A stretch of 64,000 nt of DNA from Triticum aestivum (lineage: Eukaryota; Streptophyta; Magnoliopsida; Poales; Poaceae): positions 140,584,747-140,648,746 of the forward strand of contig NC_057807.1 of assembly GCF_018294505.1 (NCBI RefSeq), given 5' to 3'. Each line of letters starts with the position of its first letter. Position 1 is the first letter of the stretch. The translations under genes were made by a program, and so were the position numbers. Below, in pieces: positions 32,401 to 44,000 of this stretch. A model generated the notes under the pieces. It did no database searches. It worked only from the letters and a program-made list of their open reading frames with translations, and was not told where the DNA came from.

Positions 32401-33655
32401 GGGGCTGCAACAGGCGCAGCGATAGGTTTTGACCGGGCTGTAATGCCTATGCTTCCAGTCAATGAATCTAACAGTCCACCAACAGAGGGGCCTGAACTAA
32501 CGATCACCTCTGGTTCAGCAACATCACCAGTAATTATGTCGCCAATAACATTCGCAACCATAAAGGCCCTATCATGGAACATGAAGTATGAGAGTCCAAC
32601 TAGTGAACATGATCGTTAATTGATTGATAGTAGTATAAAACTCAAAAATATTAAAATATATGAGTTGAAAAATGGGGTTGCTAGTGTAAAGAATGAAACA
32701 ACAAAGAACACACATAAATAAGGTAAGCAAACTTACATTACCCTGTTATGCACGGAAGATTGAGCAGAATGGAAGAAAGATTGCCATTCTCTTTTGCTGA
32801 ACTCCCGCAATCAGGTCTTTTCAGTAGGCTCTCAAACGCATTAAATAACTGAGGATCCACCAGAGGCAGCACAAGGACATAATAGCTTCCACGTTTCTGA
32901 AGAACTACTGGCCACAGCATAAACCCACCCCCTTCCTCTTTGTCAATCTGAAGGGATATAATGTGACGAGTGATTGGATCATCGACCCAGGAATCCGATC
33001 CAACAGATGATAAGCTTGTGCGGATACCAGAGCCACGGGCCGTGCCTTCCCTGCACAATGTCATATTTAAGTGTTTATTGCAACTATTTTATAAGCCATG
33101 AACATACCATAACATGTGCTGATCGAGTTATAGTTTCATCAGTGGATGAACTTCTGAACTAATATGAATACCTATCTCGGATACATTTATCCTTTGTTCA
33201 GAAGAAACAGGCATTGCTAAGTAACGATTCTGCATCTAAATCATAATTCACTTCCAGGACGAGTAACATAGTATCTAATTTTTACTCGACCACGCCAATT
33301 CTCCGGAGAAAGCTAGTACAAGAACCAAGAAACAACGGCCAAACCTTCTCCGGCGGTTGGCAAACGCGGCGGCGACCTCGTAGTCCGCCGGCAGCGGCAT
33401 CTCCGCGCCCTTCCCCGCCCCCTCCGCCTCCCACGCGACCCGCCACCGCTTCTCCACCACTGCAAACCGCCTGAAGGAAGGGGGGAGGTGAGTTCCTGGA
33501 CCAGAAGGACCGAATCCTGGCGCGAGAATCCCCGGATTTCATCTCGGGGGTTCGCGAGGTGGGGTCGGTGTCGGGCGTGCGTACCTGGAGAAGGCAACCG
33601 CGTCGTTTGGCGTGAGGATCCAGATTGCGCGGATGCTGCACCCACCGCCGGACAT
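29492..33655 (-). CDS. AP5M: AP-5 complex subunit mu, 8 exons, 621 aa
   Basis: Medium subunit of adaptor complex AP-5, thought to act on late endosomes/lysosome-like membranes in vesicle sorting. Exons on the minus strand: 33585-33655, 33345-33470, 32742-33050, 32285-32568, 31288-32183, 30824-30880, 30411-30458, 29492-29566. All joins keep frame (1866 nt) and all introns are GT-AG. It starts MSGGGCSIRAIWILTPNDAV and continues AFSRRFAVVEKRW, close to remembered Arabidopsis At2g20790. The N-terminal longin-like part is aa 1-260. The mu-homology domain starts near PAWKPYLYKG (about aa 285) and includes RAELEGLPDVSLPL and LSWQAYNYAKVSFKIVGG. The C-terminus is DYILWNTLGKCPSAAL. No defect seen. A frame running past exon 5 (to 31099) is intron read-through. 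Located about 1.9 kb upstream of GSH2 on the same strand; no functional link. Confidence 0.95.
29567..30410 (-). other. AP5M intron 7
   Basis: 844-bp intron between GTGACTTCC (donor) and CTTTGGCAG (acceptor). It contains a 67-bp Stowaway MITE and a GC-rich stretch near 29870-30040 with no recognisable gene. Confidence 0.85.
30170..30236. mobile_element. Short Stowaway-like MITE in AP5M intron 7
   Basis: 67-bp near-perfect hairpin: CACCCTCTGTTCACAAATGA against TCATTTGTGAACAGAGGGAG, flanked by TA. The ends differ slightly from the usual CTCCCTCCGT. Confidence 0.88.
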
Positions 33656-34439
33656 GGATCGCCGGAGGTGTGGCCGCGCGGTGGTTGTGGCCTCGGCGCT
33701 TGTTTCTAGGATGGGATGGCCGGAGACTCGGAGGGGCCAGTTGGGAAGACGACAGGAAGAGTACGGGAACGTAAACCCGCCTCCCGGCTTAGGTTACTGT
33801 TTACATGTCCGTCTTCCCTGGAAGTTTACGTATTCTAGTTTACTTGTCACGAGTCACGTCTTCAACTAGACGATACCTCGCATGTCACGTCTTCAACTAG
33901 ACGATACCTCTTCCCCTCAAAAAAAAAAAAAATTGACGATACCTCTGCATGTTGTTGCGAGATATTTTGCAACATATTGTAATGTGATTCATTGTATGAA
34001 ACATGAATATTTGAAGTAATAATATAAAAAAGTTAAAACTAAAAATACATATAATTTATTATGTTTGATTACTATATAGTCGTAAAATGTTTATTAAATA
34101 TATGTAGCATAATAGAATGAAAATTCTCATGTATGTTTGCATGTTGAAATGGGTCTTTTTTTCATGCATGTCATGATCAAGTGGCATGTTTGCATGTTAA
34201 GAGACATATGGTAGTGAGGTGAACATTTTCTTATGCATGTTGTGCGATAATGTGGCATATGCTTGCATGTTAAGAGAAATAGTTAGTGGGGGTAATTTTC
34301 ATATAAAAGATATAGTGTTCTTCCGACGAAAAGAGATCATCTCCATCAGTCCCTCTTTATTTAAAAAGTACATGAAAAGTTGTAAGTCGTTCCATACACT
34401 ACATGAATAGATATGATGATAAAGGGTCACTCAATCGAA
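33656..34439. other. AP5M upstream region
   Basis: GC-rich near the start codon, then AT-rich from about 33960. It holds a 27-bp direct repeat (33853-33910) and an A run at 33919-33932. No TATA box or gene could be supported. Confidence 0.5.
33853..33910 (+). repeat. 27-bp direct repeat, two copies, 31 bp apart
   Basis: GTCACGTCTTCAACTAGACG plus ATACCTC at 33853-33879 and 33884-33910. A shortened third copy GACGATACCTCTGCATG follows at about 33936. Confidence 0.9.
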
Positions 34440-35090
34440 GCCTTCTAGAAGGTATGATAGTTTCTGATGAATTAAATCTTACCTTGTATTCCATCGATAC
34501 ACACAAGTCATAATCAGATGAACCCAATCGGCATGAAAACCCAACTTCAAGAACATTGCTTCCAGAAACACGCACTCGACTATGTCATAGGCCTTATGCA
34601 TATCCAGCTTCACCACGCACCATCCTTCCTTCCCCACCTTCTTCTGATTAATTGTGTCTAAGATTTCATAAGCAATTAGGATGTTATCTGTAATAAGTCT
34701 TCCTGGAATGAAAGCATTTTGTGTAGGACTACTTATATCTAGGAGAAGGATGTTATGGTCGCTATCATTTTAGATATCACTTTGTACATCACATTACACA
34801 AGCTGATGGGTCTAAATTGTGTTACCCTTTCTGGAGTTTGTACTTTAGGAATCATGATAACTGTGGTATTATTTCATCCTTGTGACATTACTCGACTATT
34901 CACCGCCTGTAGGACCTCCAACACCAAGTCATCACCTAGCATAGGACATAACCTTTTGTAAAAAAAGGGCATGAATGCCATCCGGGCTGGGTGCCTTGAA
35001 GTCCCCGATGGAGAATAGGGCATTGCTCACTTCCTCGGCTGGACAAACTAGAGAGCTGGAGGGAGCAAAGGTTTGTCGTGACGCACCCGC
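34440..35090 (-). pseudogene. LINE RT fragment, inverted segment
   Basis: On the minus strand: AEEVSNALFSIGDFKAPSPD (35040-34980), then in other frames IPKVQTPERVTQFRPISLCN (about 34865-34800), AFIPGRLITDNILIAYEILD (about 34710-34650) and VVKLDMHKAYD (near 34600). These are the first RT blocks in correct order. Frameshifts and stops make it dead. Confidence 0.82.
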
Positions 35091-37000
35091 AGTTACGAAT
35101 CCTTTGTTTGTTGATGATTCTATTATTTTAATGAAGACAAATGAGAGTAATGTTGCTTGCTTGAAATCTCTACTTGGTAGATATTGCTCAACATCAAGAC
35201 AGATTGTCAGTGTGGACAAATCAAGTATTGTTTTCCAGCCCTAGCACCAAAGTGAATATGAAGGCAACGGTGTATACTACACTTAATATAATGTCAGAAG
35301 CATTGAATGATAAATACTTGGGGCTGCCAACAACCCTAGGCCTTGATAAAAGTGATAGTATTCAATATTGATTAACCGCCTTATTCAATGACTGATGGGC
35401 TGGAAGGAGAAGTGCTTATCTTCAGGAGGTAAAGAGATCCTGTTAAAATCTTTTGCTCAAGCTATACCAACTTACTCGATGTCGGTCTTTAAAATTTCCA
35501 AAAGAATTTGCAAAGGAAAATTAGATGTGATATCTAGTTTTTGGTGGGGTGATGATGCAAGAGAGAAAAAGATGAAGTGGTTCACGTGGTGGAAGATGTG
35601 TATACCAAAAAAGCAAGAAGGCATGGGGTTTAGGGATATCCATTGTTTCAACCTCGCATTGTTAGCTAAATAGGCATGCGACTGATTGACAATCTGGAAT
35701 CTTTATGTGTAGTAATTTTAAAAGCAAAGTATTTTTCGGAGGGAGACGTGATGAATGCTACTTTGAACAGAAAAACATCGTTCACATGGCAGAGTGTCAT
35801 GGCAGGAGTGGAGACATTGAGGATGGGATATATTTGGAGAATTGGGAACAGTCAGAACGTTATCATCTAGAATGATCCATGGATACCTCAGTCAGCCTCC
35901 AAAAGATTCTAACTGTCCATGGGAATAATCTTCTTTCACGTGTATCTGATCTCATAGATCTGGGTTCAAGAGACTAGGATGAACAGATCGTGACGCAACA
36001 TTTTGGCTGATAGACACTCATAGAATCTTGGCTACCCCTCTACCTTTATATGATATGACTGATCTTGTGGCATGGAGCTGCTCAAGAACTGGGATTTTTT
36101 CGGTCCAATCAGCCTATCATGAAGAGTGGGAGTTTCAGTATGGCCATAAGATTCAACCCAACGCAAGAGCTTCCACCGACAATGATATTTAGGATTCGGT
36201 GTGGGGATTAGCATGCCCAGCTAAGATCAAGATGTTCATATGGAGAGTACTATAGTGCCATTCCTTATCGGGCAATATTAGTTGCTAAACACTTGAAGGT
36301 AAAGGTGCATTGCTCAGCTTGCAACCTTGGTCCTGATAGTTTGAAGCACCTGCTCTTTGAATGCCACGAGGACGCGACAACATGGAAATTGCTAGGGTTT
36401 TATGATATTGCTAAAAAAGCATGCATATCATATCTAGTCGGAGAAACAATTTTGGAGCATTTGTTGTGTCTCTAAGAATAGGACGTGCATGTCCTATGTC
36501 TGCAAAACTTGCGAGAAACAATGGCGACTGTTGCTTGGTACTTGTGGTATGCATGAAGGTACCTTGCCCACGGTGAACAAACACAAAGTGCAGTGCAAAT
36601 CCACCTAGCGATCAGAGGGTTGGTCGCAAACTTTGTTATCGCTTGCAGTCCAAAAGCAAAAATACGCAAAACTACTTGGACGAAATCCAGGACGGATTAT
36701 ACAAAATTGAATGTTGATGATGGATTCGATGAGGATCAACTAGAAGGGGCTGTTGGGGCTATTATCTGTGATCATAATAGGAAGTTTATAACCGCGGCCA
36801 ATGAGAAAATGAGCTTCTGTTTCGATGCCTTCATCGCAGAGGTGACAACGGTTAGATTTGGGCTAAACTTGGCTAGAACCGTCGGATGTAACAAGCTAGA
36901 GCTGGAATCCGATAATGTCGATGTAGTTTCGGCCTTGCAAGAAGGAAGATCGAGTTCAGTGGTGGGAGCTATTTTGATGATTGCTACTACATGACTCAGG
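35091..37000 (+). pseudogene. LINE RT C-terminal half and RNase H
   Basis: It starts at the RT active site NPLFVDDSIILMKTN (usual FADD is FVDD here) and continues KYLGLPTTLGLDKSD, GWKEKCLSSGGKEILLKSFA, FWWGDDAREKK and MGFRDIHCFNLALLAK (to about 35670). A TAG follows at 35671, then WRIGNSQNVI and an RNase H (LNVDDGFDEDQLEGAVGAII near 36710; LELESDNVDVVSALQEG near 36900). Several stops and shifts. Confidence 0.85.
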
Positions 37001-37190
37001 ATTGTAATCATTTTTGTTCACTCATTGTAATAGGGAGAGCAATCAAGTTACCCATGAAATAGCTAAGTTAGCTAGATTTTCTATCCCCGGTACTTGGATG
37101 GAGTCACCTCCGGTTGAGGTGGTTTCTTTTATTATATGTGATACTTTGGTTCTCACAGATGAATAAATGAAATACTTTTTGTCAAAGAAA

Positions 37191-38639
37191 AGTATAAGAA
37201 GAGTTGAGGCAAAAAAACCTGCTCCACTATTTTTTTAAAATTCAAAAAAATAGATCTCACCAAAAAACACCCCATCTCTCTTCTCAAATAGAGGAAGAGT
37301 TTCAACTCTCCCTATCCATAGTTGACGTCGGTAGAAGACAACTTCCTTAAGGTTCACGCGTCAACGCTTGAGTCCATCAGTCGTCGGATGACCGGAATGA
37401 CACCAGAGATCGCCGGGTTGTTGCGCCACCTTCCTTCCCCACCTCACCGCCGGTCATCGGGGCCGACGCTCCGGCTCCCCTGCCCTCAGGCACGCTGTTG
37501 GGGCTACTGCTTGAGCTAGCCATGGTGTTGTCAGCCCCTGTCGCCAACTCTTCCATCCACGACCATAGTCGCACCATCTCCCTCTGTGTCGCGTCGCCTT
37601 CCTGTCGGCTAGGCACTGCCGGTGCCACACCACTTCCTCCGCTCTCATGCGTGCCATGCGGGCAGCCGTTTGAGATGGCGTCTGTCAGTCACCGCCATCT
37701 GGTTCAGCCGCCGCTGCAGCCATCTGTTGGAATATTATGCAAATTCATGATTAATTCCAGTAGATATTTCATGACTAGAACAAAAAGTAGCATGCAACAA
37801 TCAAGCAACAAATCATGATGGATGTACTTTTCATTAGCTGTCGTGGGAGTGACATTGTTGATGATGATGTTGGCGACAACTTGTTGCGGATGGCGTTGGA
37901 GACGACGAAGAGTAACACCGTCCAACTTAGATGGAAGACGACGCATGATTACGAACCTGAGTAGACGCACAGAATGCTTCCCAAACCCTAATTCGTCCTC
38001 TCCCAATGCAAGATCGCAAGGACAAATGGTTCCGGAGACCTGTTCTCTCGCACGCCGATGCACCCCAGCATTCAAGATGGAGTAGACTATAGTGGCGGCG
38101 CAAATTGCGAGATGATGCAAAACCCTAGGTGTTTTTCGATGTGTCTTTGGCCGCGCCTGGTAGGAATATATATAATAGAACCAGAGGCGGTATCTTGTTG
38201 CGATCACGATCTCAAACTGACTTGGTTTCTAAGTTGTATACTTATCGGACAAGAACTAATGAACTTGACTGACAAGACACAAAAAAATAAAATGGAAAAA
38301 GGAAGATGTGCCCCCTGCAAGGCAACATACCGGATTTTGGTGTACCATTCACGCGCATGTCCCGCACGTGTCGCCCCGGCCCTGCTCGTGCTCGGCCAGA
38401 CAAGTGAGTATGCGTTGTGGTCTTATATCTCTCTCCTCAACGCATCACTTAATATGGTGGAGAGAACCCACTATATAAAGAGGTCTCACACCTCCTCAAC
38501 TTCCAGGGTGGTACTAAACTTTAGGGCCACCAGTTGTTATTTTATTCATGGGCCTCTATTTGAGATTTCATAGACTGCTCATGGCTAGGCCCACTATTTC
38601 TCACAGCCCCCCACCAAATCCACCCATTTAGAGATTTTC
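37191..38639. other. Unassigned region with a promoter-like segment
   Basis: No recognisable protein. At 37725 TGTTGGAATATTATGC looks like an LTR start. At 38472-38479 there is a TATATAAA box downstream of a GC-rich stretch, followed by pyrimidine-rich sequence, as in an LTR or a gene promoter. The minus-strand frame 37704-38207 has no known motif. It may be an LTR of an unknown Copia. Confidence 0.4.
38472..38479 (+). promoter_or_regulatory. TATA box, orphan promoter-like region
   Basis: CACTATATAAAGAGGTC; strong match to a plant TATA box, but no transcript or gene downstream can be tied to it other than the Copia fragment. Confidence 0.4.
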
Positions 38640-39694
38640 CTTTTCTCTAATTGTACCTGCTCTCAACTTGGAAAGTAGCTCATCCGAGAAATCAGTTCCC
38701 ATGATGCCTACACCAACTAGAAAGGAAGCTAATGATAAAGATCATGAAACTACAGATCAAGTTGCTACAGAACCTCTTAGGTCTGGCAGAGCACGATCCG
38801 CACCAGAGTGGTACGGTAATCCTGTTCTGGAGGTCATGTTACTTGACAATGACGAACCTATGAACTATGAAGAAGCTATGATGAGCCCAGATTCCGATAA
38901 ATGGCTTGAGGCCATGAAATCTGAGATAGGATCCATGCATGAGAACAAAGTGTGGATTTTGGTGGATCTCCCCGATGATCGACAACCCATAGAAAATAAA
39001 TGGATATTCAAGAAGAAGACTGACGTTGACAGTAATGTTACTGTCTATAAATCTCGACTTGTTGCAAAGGGTTTTCGACAAGTTCAAGGAGTTGACTATG
39101 ATGAGATGTTCTCACCTGTAGCGATGCTTAAGTCTGTCCGAATCATGTTAGCAATTGCCGCATTTTATGATTATGAAATCTGGCAAATGGATGTCAAAAC
39201 TGCATTCCTTAATGGATTTCTTAAAGAAGAATTGTATATGATGAAACCACAAGGTTTTGTCAATCCTAAAGGTGCTAACAAAGTGTGTAAGCTCCAGCGA
39301 TCCATTTATGGACTGGTGCAAGCATCTCGGAGTTGGAATATATGCTTTGATGAGGTGATCAAAGCATATGGTTTTATACAGACTTTTCGAGAAGCCTGTA
39401 TTTACAAGAAAGTGAGTGGGAGCTCTATAGCATTTCTAATATTATATGTGGATGACATATTGTTGATTAGAAATGATGTAGAATTTCTGAATAGCATAAA
39501 AGGATACTTGAATAAGAGTTTTTCAATGAAAGACCCCGATGAAGCTGCTTATATATTGGGCATCAAGATCTATAGAGATAGATCAAGACACTTGATAGGA
39601 CTTTCACAAAGCACATACCTTCATAAAGTTTTGAAGAAGTTCAAAATGGATTAGTCAAATAAAGGGTTCTTGCCTGTGTTACAAGGTGTGAAGT
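38640..39694 (+). pseudogene. Angela-like Copia fragment (RT and part of RNase H linker)
   Basis: Encodes part of a Copia Pol closely similar to the element at 46284-55030: APEWYGNPVLEVMLLDND, ENKWIFKKKTD, WQMDVKTAFLNGFLKEEL and YVDDILLIRND. A TAG at 39652-39654 replaces the expected Q codon of MDQSK, and the fragment stops at LQGVKL where element F begins (39695). The left edge is uncertain. The remainder probably lies beyond element F, outside the window. Confidence 0.85.
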
Positions 39695-41002
39695 TGAGAG
39701 ATAACCCACAAGTGTAGGGGATCGCAACAGCTTTCGAGGGTAGAGTATTCAACCCAAATTTATTGATTCAACACAAGGGGAGCCAAAGAATATTCTTAAG
39801 TATTAGCAGTTGAGTTGTCAATTCGACCACACCTGGATAACTTAGTATCTGCAGCAAAGTATTTAGTAGCAAAGTAGTATGATAGTAATGGTAACAGTGG
39901 CAAAAGTAAAGATAATAGTTTTGTAGTAGTTGTAACAGTAGCAACGGAAAAGTAAATAAGCGAAACACAATATGTGAAAAGCTCGTAGGCATTGGATCAG
40001 TGATGGATAATTATGTCGGATGCGATTCCTCATGTAATAGCTATAACATAGGGCGACACATAACTAGCTCCAATTCATCAATGTAATGTAGGCATGTATT
40101 CCGAATATAGTCATATGTGCTTATGGAAAAGAGCTTGCATGACATCTTTTGTCCTACCCTCCCGTGGCAGCGGGGTCCTAGTGGAAACTAAGGGATATTA
40201 AAGCCTCCTTTTAATAGAGAACCGGAACAAAGCATTAGCACATAGTGAATACATGAACTCCTCAAACTATGGTCATCACCGAGAAGTATCCCGATTATTG
40301 TCACTTCGGGGTTGTCGGATCATAACACATAATAGGTGATTATAGACTTGCAAGATAGGATCAAGAACTCACATATATTCATGAAAACATAATAGGTTCA
40401 GATCTGAATCATGGCACTCGAGCCCTAGTGACAAGCATTAAGCATAGCAAAGTCATAGCAACATCAATCTCAGAACATAGTGGATACTAGGGATCAAACC
40501 CTAACAAAACTAACTTGATTACATGGTAAATCTCATCCAACCCATCACCGTCCAGCAAGACTATGATGGAATTACTCACGCACGACGGTGAGCATCATGA
40601 AATTGGTGATGGAGGATGGTTGATGATGACGACGGCGACGAATCCCCCTCTCCGGAACCCCGAACGGACTCCAGATCAGCCCTCCCGAGAGAGATTAGGG
40701 CTTGGCGGCGGCTCCGTATTGTAAAACGCGATGAAACTTTCTCTCTGGTTTTTTCTCCGCGAAACGGATATATGGAGTTGGAGTTGAGGTCGGTGGAGCA
40801 TCAGGGGGGCCACGAGACAGGGGGCGCGCCCCCACCCTCATGGACAGGGTGTGGGCCCCCTAGCCTTGATTCTTTCGCCAATATTTTTTTATATTTTCCA
40901 AAACTTATCTCCCTGGATTTTCAGGTCATTAGAAGAACTTTTGTTTTCTGCACAATAGACAACATCATGGCAGTTCTGCTAAAAATAACGTCAGTCCGGT
41001 TA

Positions 41003-44000
41003 TGTCAGGACCCCGACTCGATGTCACATCGATCTAGCCGGTAACACCTCATATCACTTTGCGGCCTCACGCACGGTATCCCCACGGGTGTCGCCTTACC
41101 TTTGCCCGGGACCGTTTGCGCCTTTTGGCTCACGTATATGATAGTGTCGCTAGCATCCATATGATAAGGAGCCCGGGCTGACATGACTAGTCGTAAACCC
41201 AAAGTGGCACAGACTTACAGGGACAGGCATCCATGACCCAGCTTCGAACGTGTCGGTCATCAGCAAGTGGGTCCGGGCTGTAGCACTGGGCTAGCAGGAC
41301 TCCGGTAAACCGGGCTGTAGCTGGCTAACAGGACTCCGGTACTCAAAGCGTGACATTTCCCCGAAGGGACAGACACAGGAACGAAGAAGGACACATGCCG
41401 GCCAGCCTAAGTGTTCCAGAGCAGTAGCAAGCTACCATGGCTCAGCGGTAACACTAGGAGACATTTCCCGGTAAGAGAGGCTACTAAAGATAAACAACTA
41501 GATAGTCAGATCCCATACATACCAAGCATTTCAATCATACACACAATATGCTCGATATGTGCAAATACAACGAAGCATCACAACATGACTCTACGATACA
41601 AGTACTTTATTTAAGGCTCAGGGAGCCATACATAACATACACAAAGGTACGGGTCTCACGACCCAACATTCAAGTCATACAGTCATACAAACCAGCAGCG
41701 GAAGTAACTTGTCTGAGTACAGACAACTAGAAAGATAAAAGAGGCTTGGAAAGCCTAGCTATACTACGTGGTCCTTCACAAGCTCAGGGTCACCACCTGG
41801 GCCTTTAGCCTACTCGTTGATGTCAATGTCTACATAGAACCCATCAGAAGGGGTTGCAGCGTCTTCTGTAAAAATGTAAATTATAGCAACATGAGTACAA
41901 AGGTACTCAGCAAGACTTACATCAGATCCTACATACATGCATATTATCAAGAAGGGTTGGTGGAGTTATTGCAGCAAGCCAGCTTTGACTCTTGGCTAGA
42001 CTATCCTACGATACTTCAACTTGAAATGGTTTTGCGCACACGAGTCCACTACTCACCACTTCAATACACTACCGAGGATCCGCCTCCGTCTTCCTACGGA
42101 AGAGCCATCCTCGGCACTCACACTTATCTTGAGGCTTTTAGTAGTTTCCATTTACTTGTCTATGAGCTGTATAGGCAACCAAGTAGTCCTTTACCGCGGA
42201 CGCGGCTATTCGAATAGATCATGATAACCCTGCAGGGGTGTACTTCTTCATACATGTTTCCACCACTTAGCGTCTGCACACGACATGTGCTCGGCAGACT
42301 TCAAGCGAAAGCCGACGTGGGTGTAGACCACGACCTACCTAAACACTTAAGCCTCTAGTCCAGGTTTATCGCCTATCCAGGTTCCATCCGCAGGGAGTCC
42401 GGCCGAGGTTTCCCATACGGCCCCGAACGATGTGAACAGGGTTCCCGAGATACCTAACGGGTATTCGGTACACCCGGCCACGTACCTACCGCATCACAGC
42501 CCACCCCTATGGTCAGCGCTGTCCACGGCCTCCAGTAGGCTACAAACACCAGAAACTACTTGCAACTCCTGGACAGAGAGCTAGGGTGAATAAGAAGTCG
42601 AGCGGGGTCATATTTCAGGGCCCAATGCATGGTAGTAGCTATATCTTAAATCACACATACAGATCTCAGTGCTTAAGGTCGGCTTCAATGAAACAACCCA
42701 CCATGTACTCCTACATGGCCTCTCATCGATACCTTTACCAAATCGTGTTCACCACACCACTCTCATTACCGACATAATCATTTCACTCTAGCCCATCACC
42801 CAGATGAACCAGACCTGACACGACTCTAAGCATAGCAGGCATAGCAAGGTAGGAACAACACATACATATGGCTCAATCAACTCCTACACATGCTAGTGGG
42901 TTTCATCTAGTTACTGTGGCAATGACAGGTCATGCAGAGGAAATGGGTTCAACTACCGTAGCACACAGCAGTTTGAAACGCGTTGTCTTAATGCAGTAAA
43001 AGAGAGCAGGAGCGAGAACATGGGATTGTATCGATATGATCAAATGGTTGGTTGCTTGCCTGATGGTTCGATGCACTGATACGGTTCTTCGTTAGGGTAA
43101 TCACGGTACTCCTCGGAGGCAGAACCTGTCACAAAGGACACCGATACACAACCATCACCAAACAATGTGCAACAATATGATGCATGCATGAAACATGGCA
43201 ATATGAGGGTGTTGGGCTAATGCAACTAAAACCAGAAGGGTTTGAACCAATTTGAATCAAAGATTCAAATTTCAAACTCAAACATGGCCTTTTAAAGTGC
43301 TTTTCCTTGTTCTGTATTAAACATCAAGTTAACTTGTTTAGTCATGCATGAAAATAGTACAGATGGATAGATTGGATTTTTCTGATCATTTTTCATATAT
43401 AATTTGTCTGATTTGGAGTTACAGAATAAAAGTTATGAATTTTTGAAGTTTAAATAATATTCTGGAATTTCCTGATTTAAATTAAATCCAGAAATATATA
43501 TATTGCGCCAGCATGACGTCAACATGACGTCAGTGGTCAACTGCGGCTGGCTGGGGTCAAACCTGACGTGTGGGGTCCACACGTCAGTGACAGGGGGGTT
43601 TAACAGGGTTAATTTAATCCTAATTAGGAATTAGTGGCGCTGGGGCCCACTGGTCAGTGTCAGGGGGGTTGACTAACAGTGATTAGCACTAAGCTGACCA
43701 CCTGGCCGACGGGGCCCACGCGTCAGTGATCCTGGGGGGGTCAAACCCCAGGTCAAACAGGTCAAACCCACCGGCGACATGACGCCGGCGAGGCCCGAGA
43801 CGGCGGCGCGATGCGGAAACGTGCTACAGGGCACGGGCGAGGCCGTGCTTGGGCTCGTTGGAGAGCCCTTGCTCCCGCGCGTCGAACGGTGGTGGTGGCC
43901 GTGCCTGAGGTGGCCGGTACCGACGACGGCGAGCTCGTGAGCGGCGGCCGGAGTTCGGGTGCGGTCGGGATCGGCGCTGCTGCTCGCAAGCGAGGGAGCT

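Larger units (their letters stand above)
34440..37190 (+). mobile_element. LINE with inverted 5' part (twin-priming structure)
   Basis: The left part (34440-35090) encodes RT only on the minus strand. The right part (35091-37190) encodes the later RT, zinc region and RNase H on the plus strand. The left end is uncertain by about 50 bp. The right end is near ATGAATAAATGAAATACTTT (37160-37180). No clear target duplication was found. Confidence 0.8.

Noticed and set aside
34932..35219. Separate minus-strand gene
   Set aside because: It encodes an L1 reverse transcriptase segment (FKAPSPDG) and is the inverted part of a LINE.
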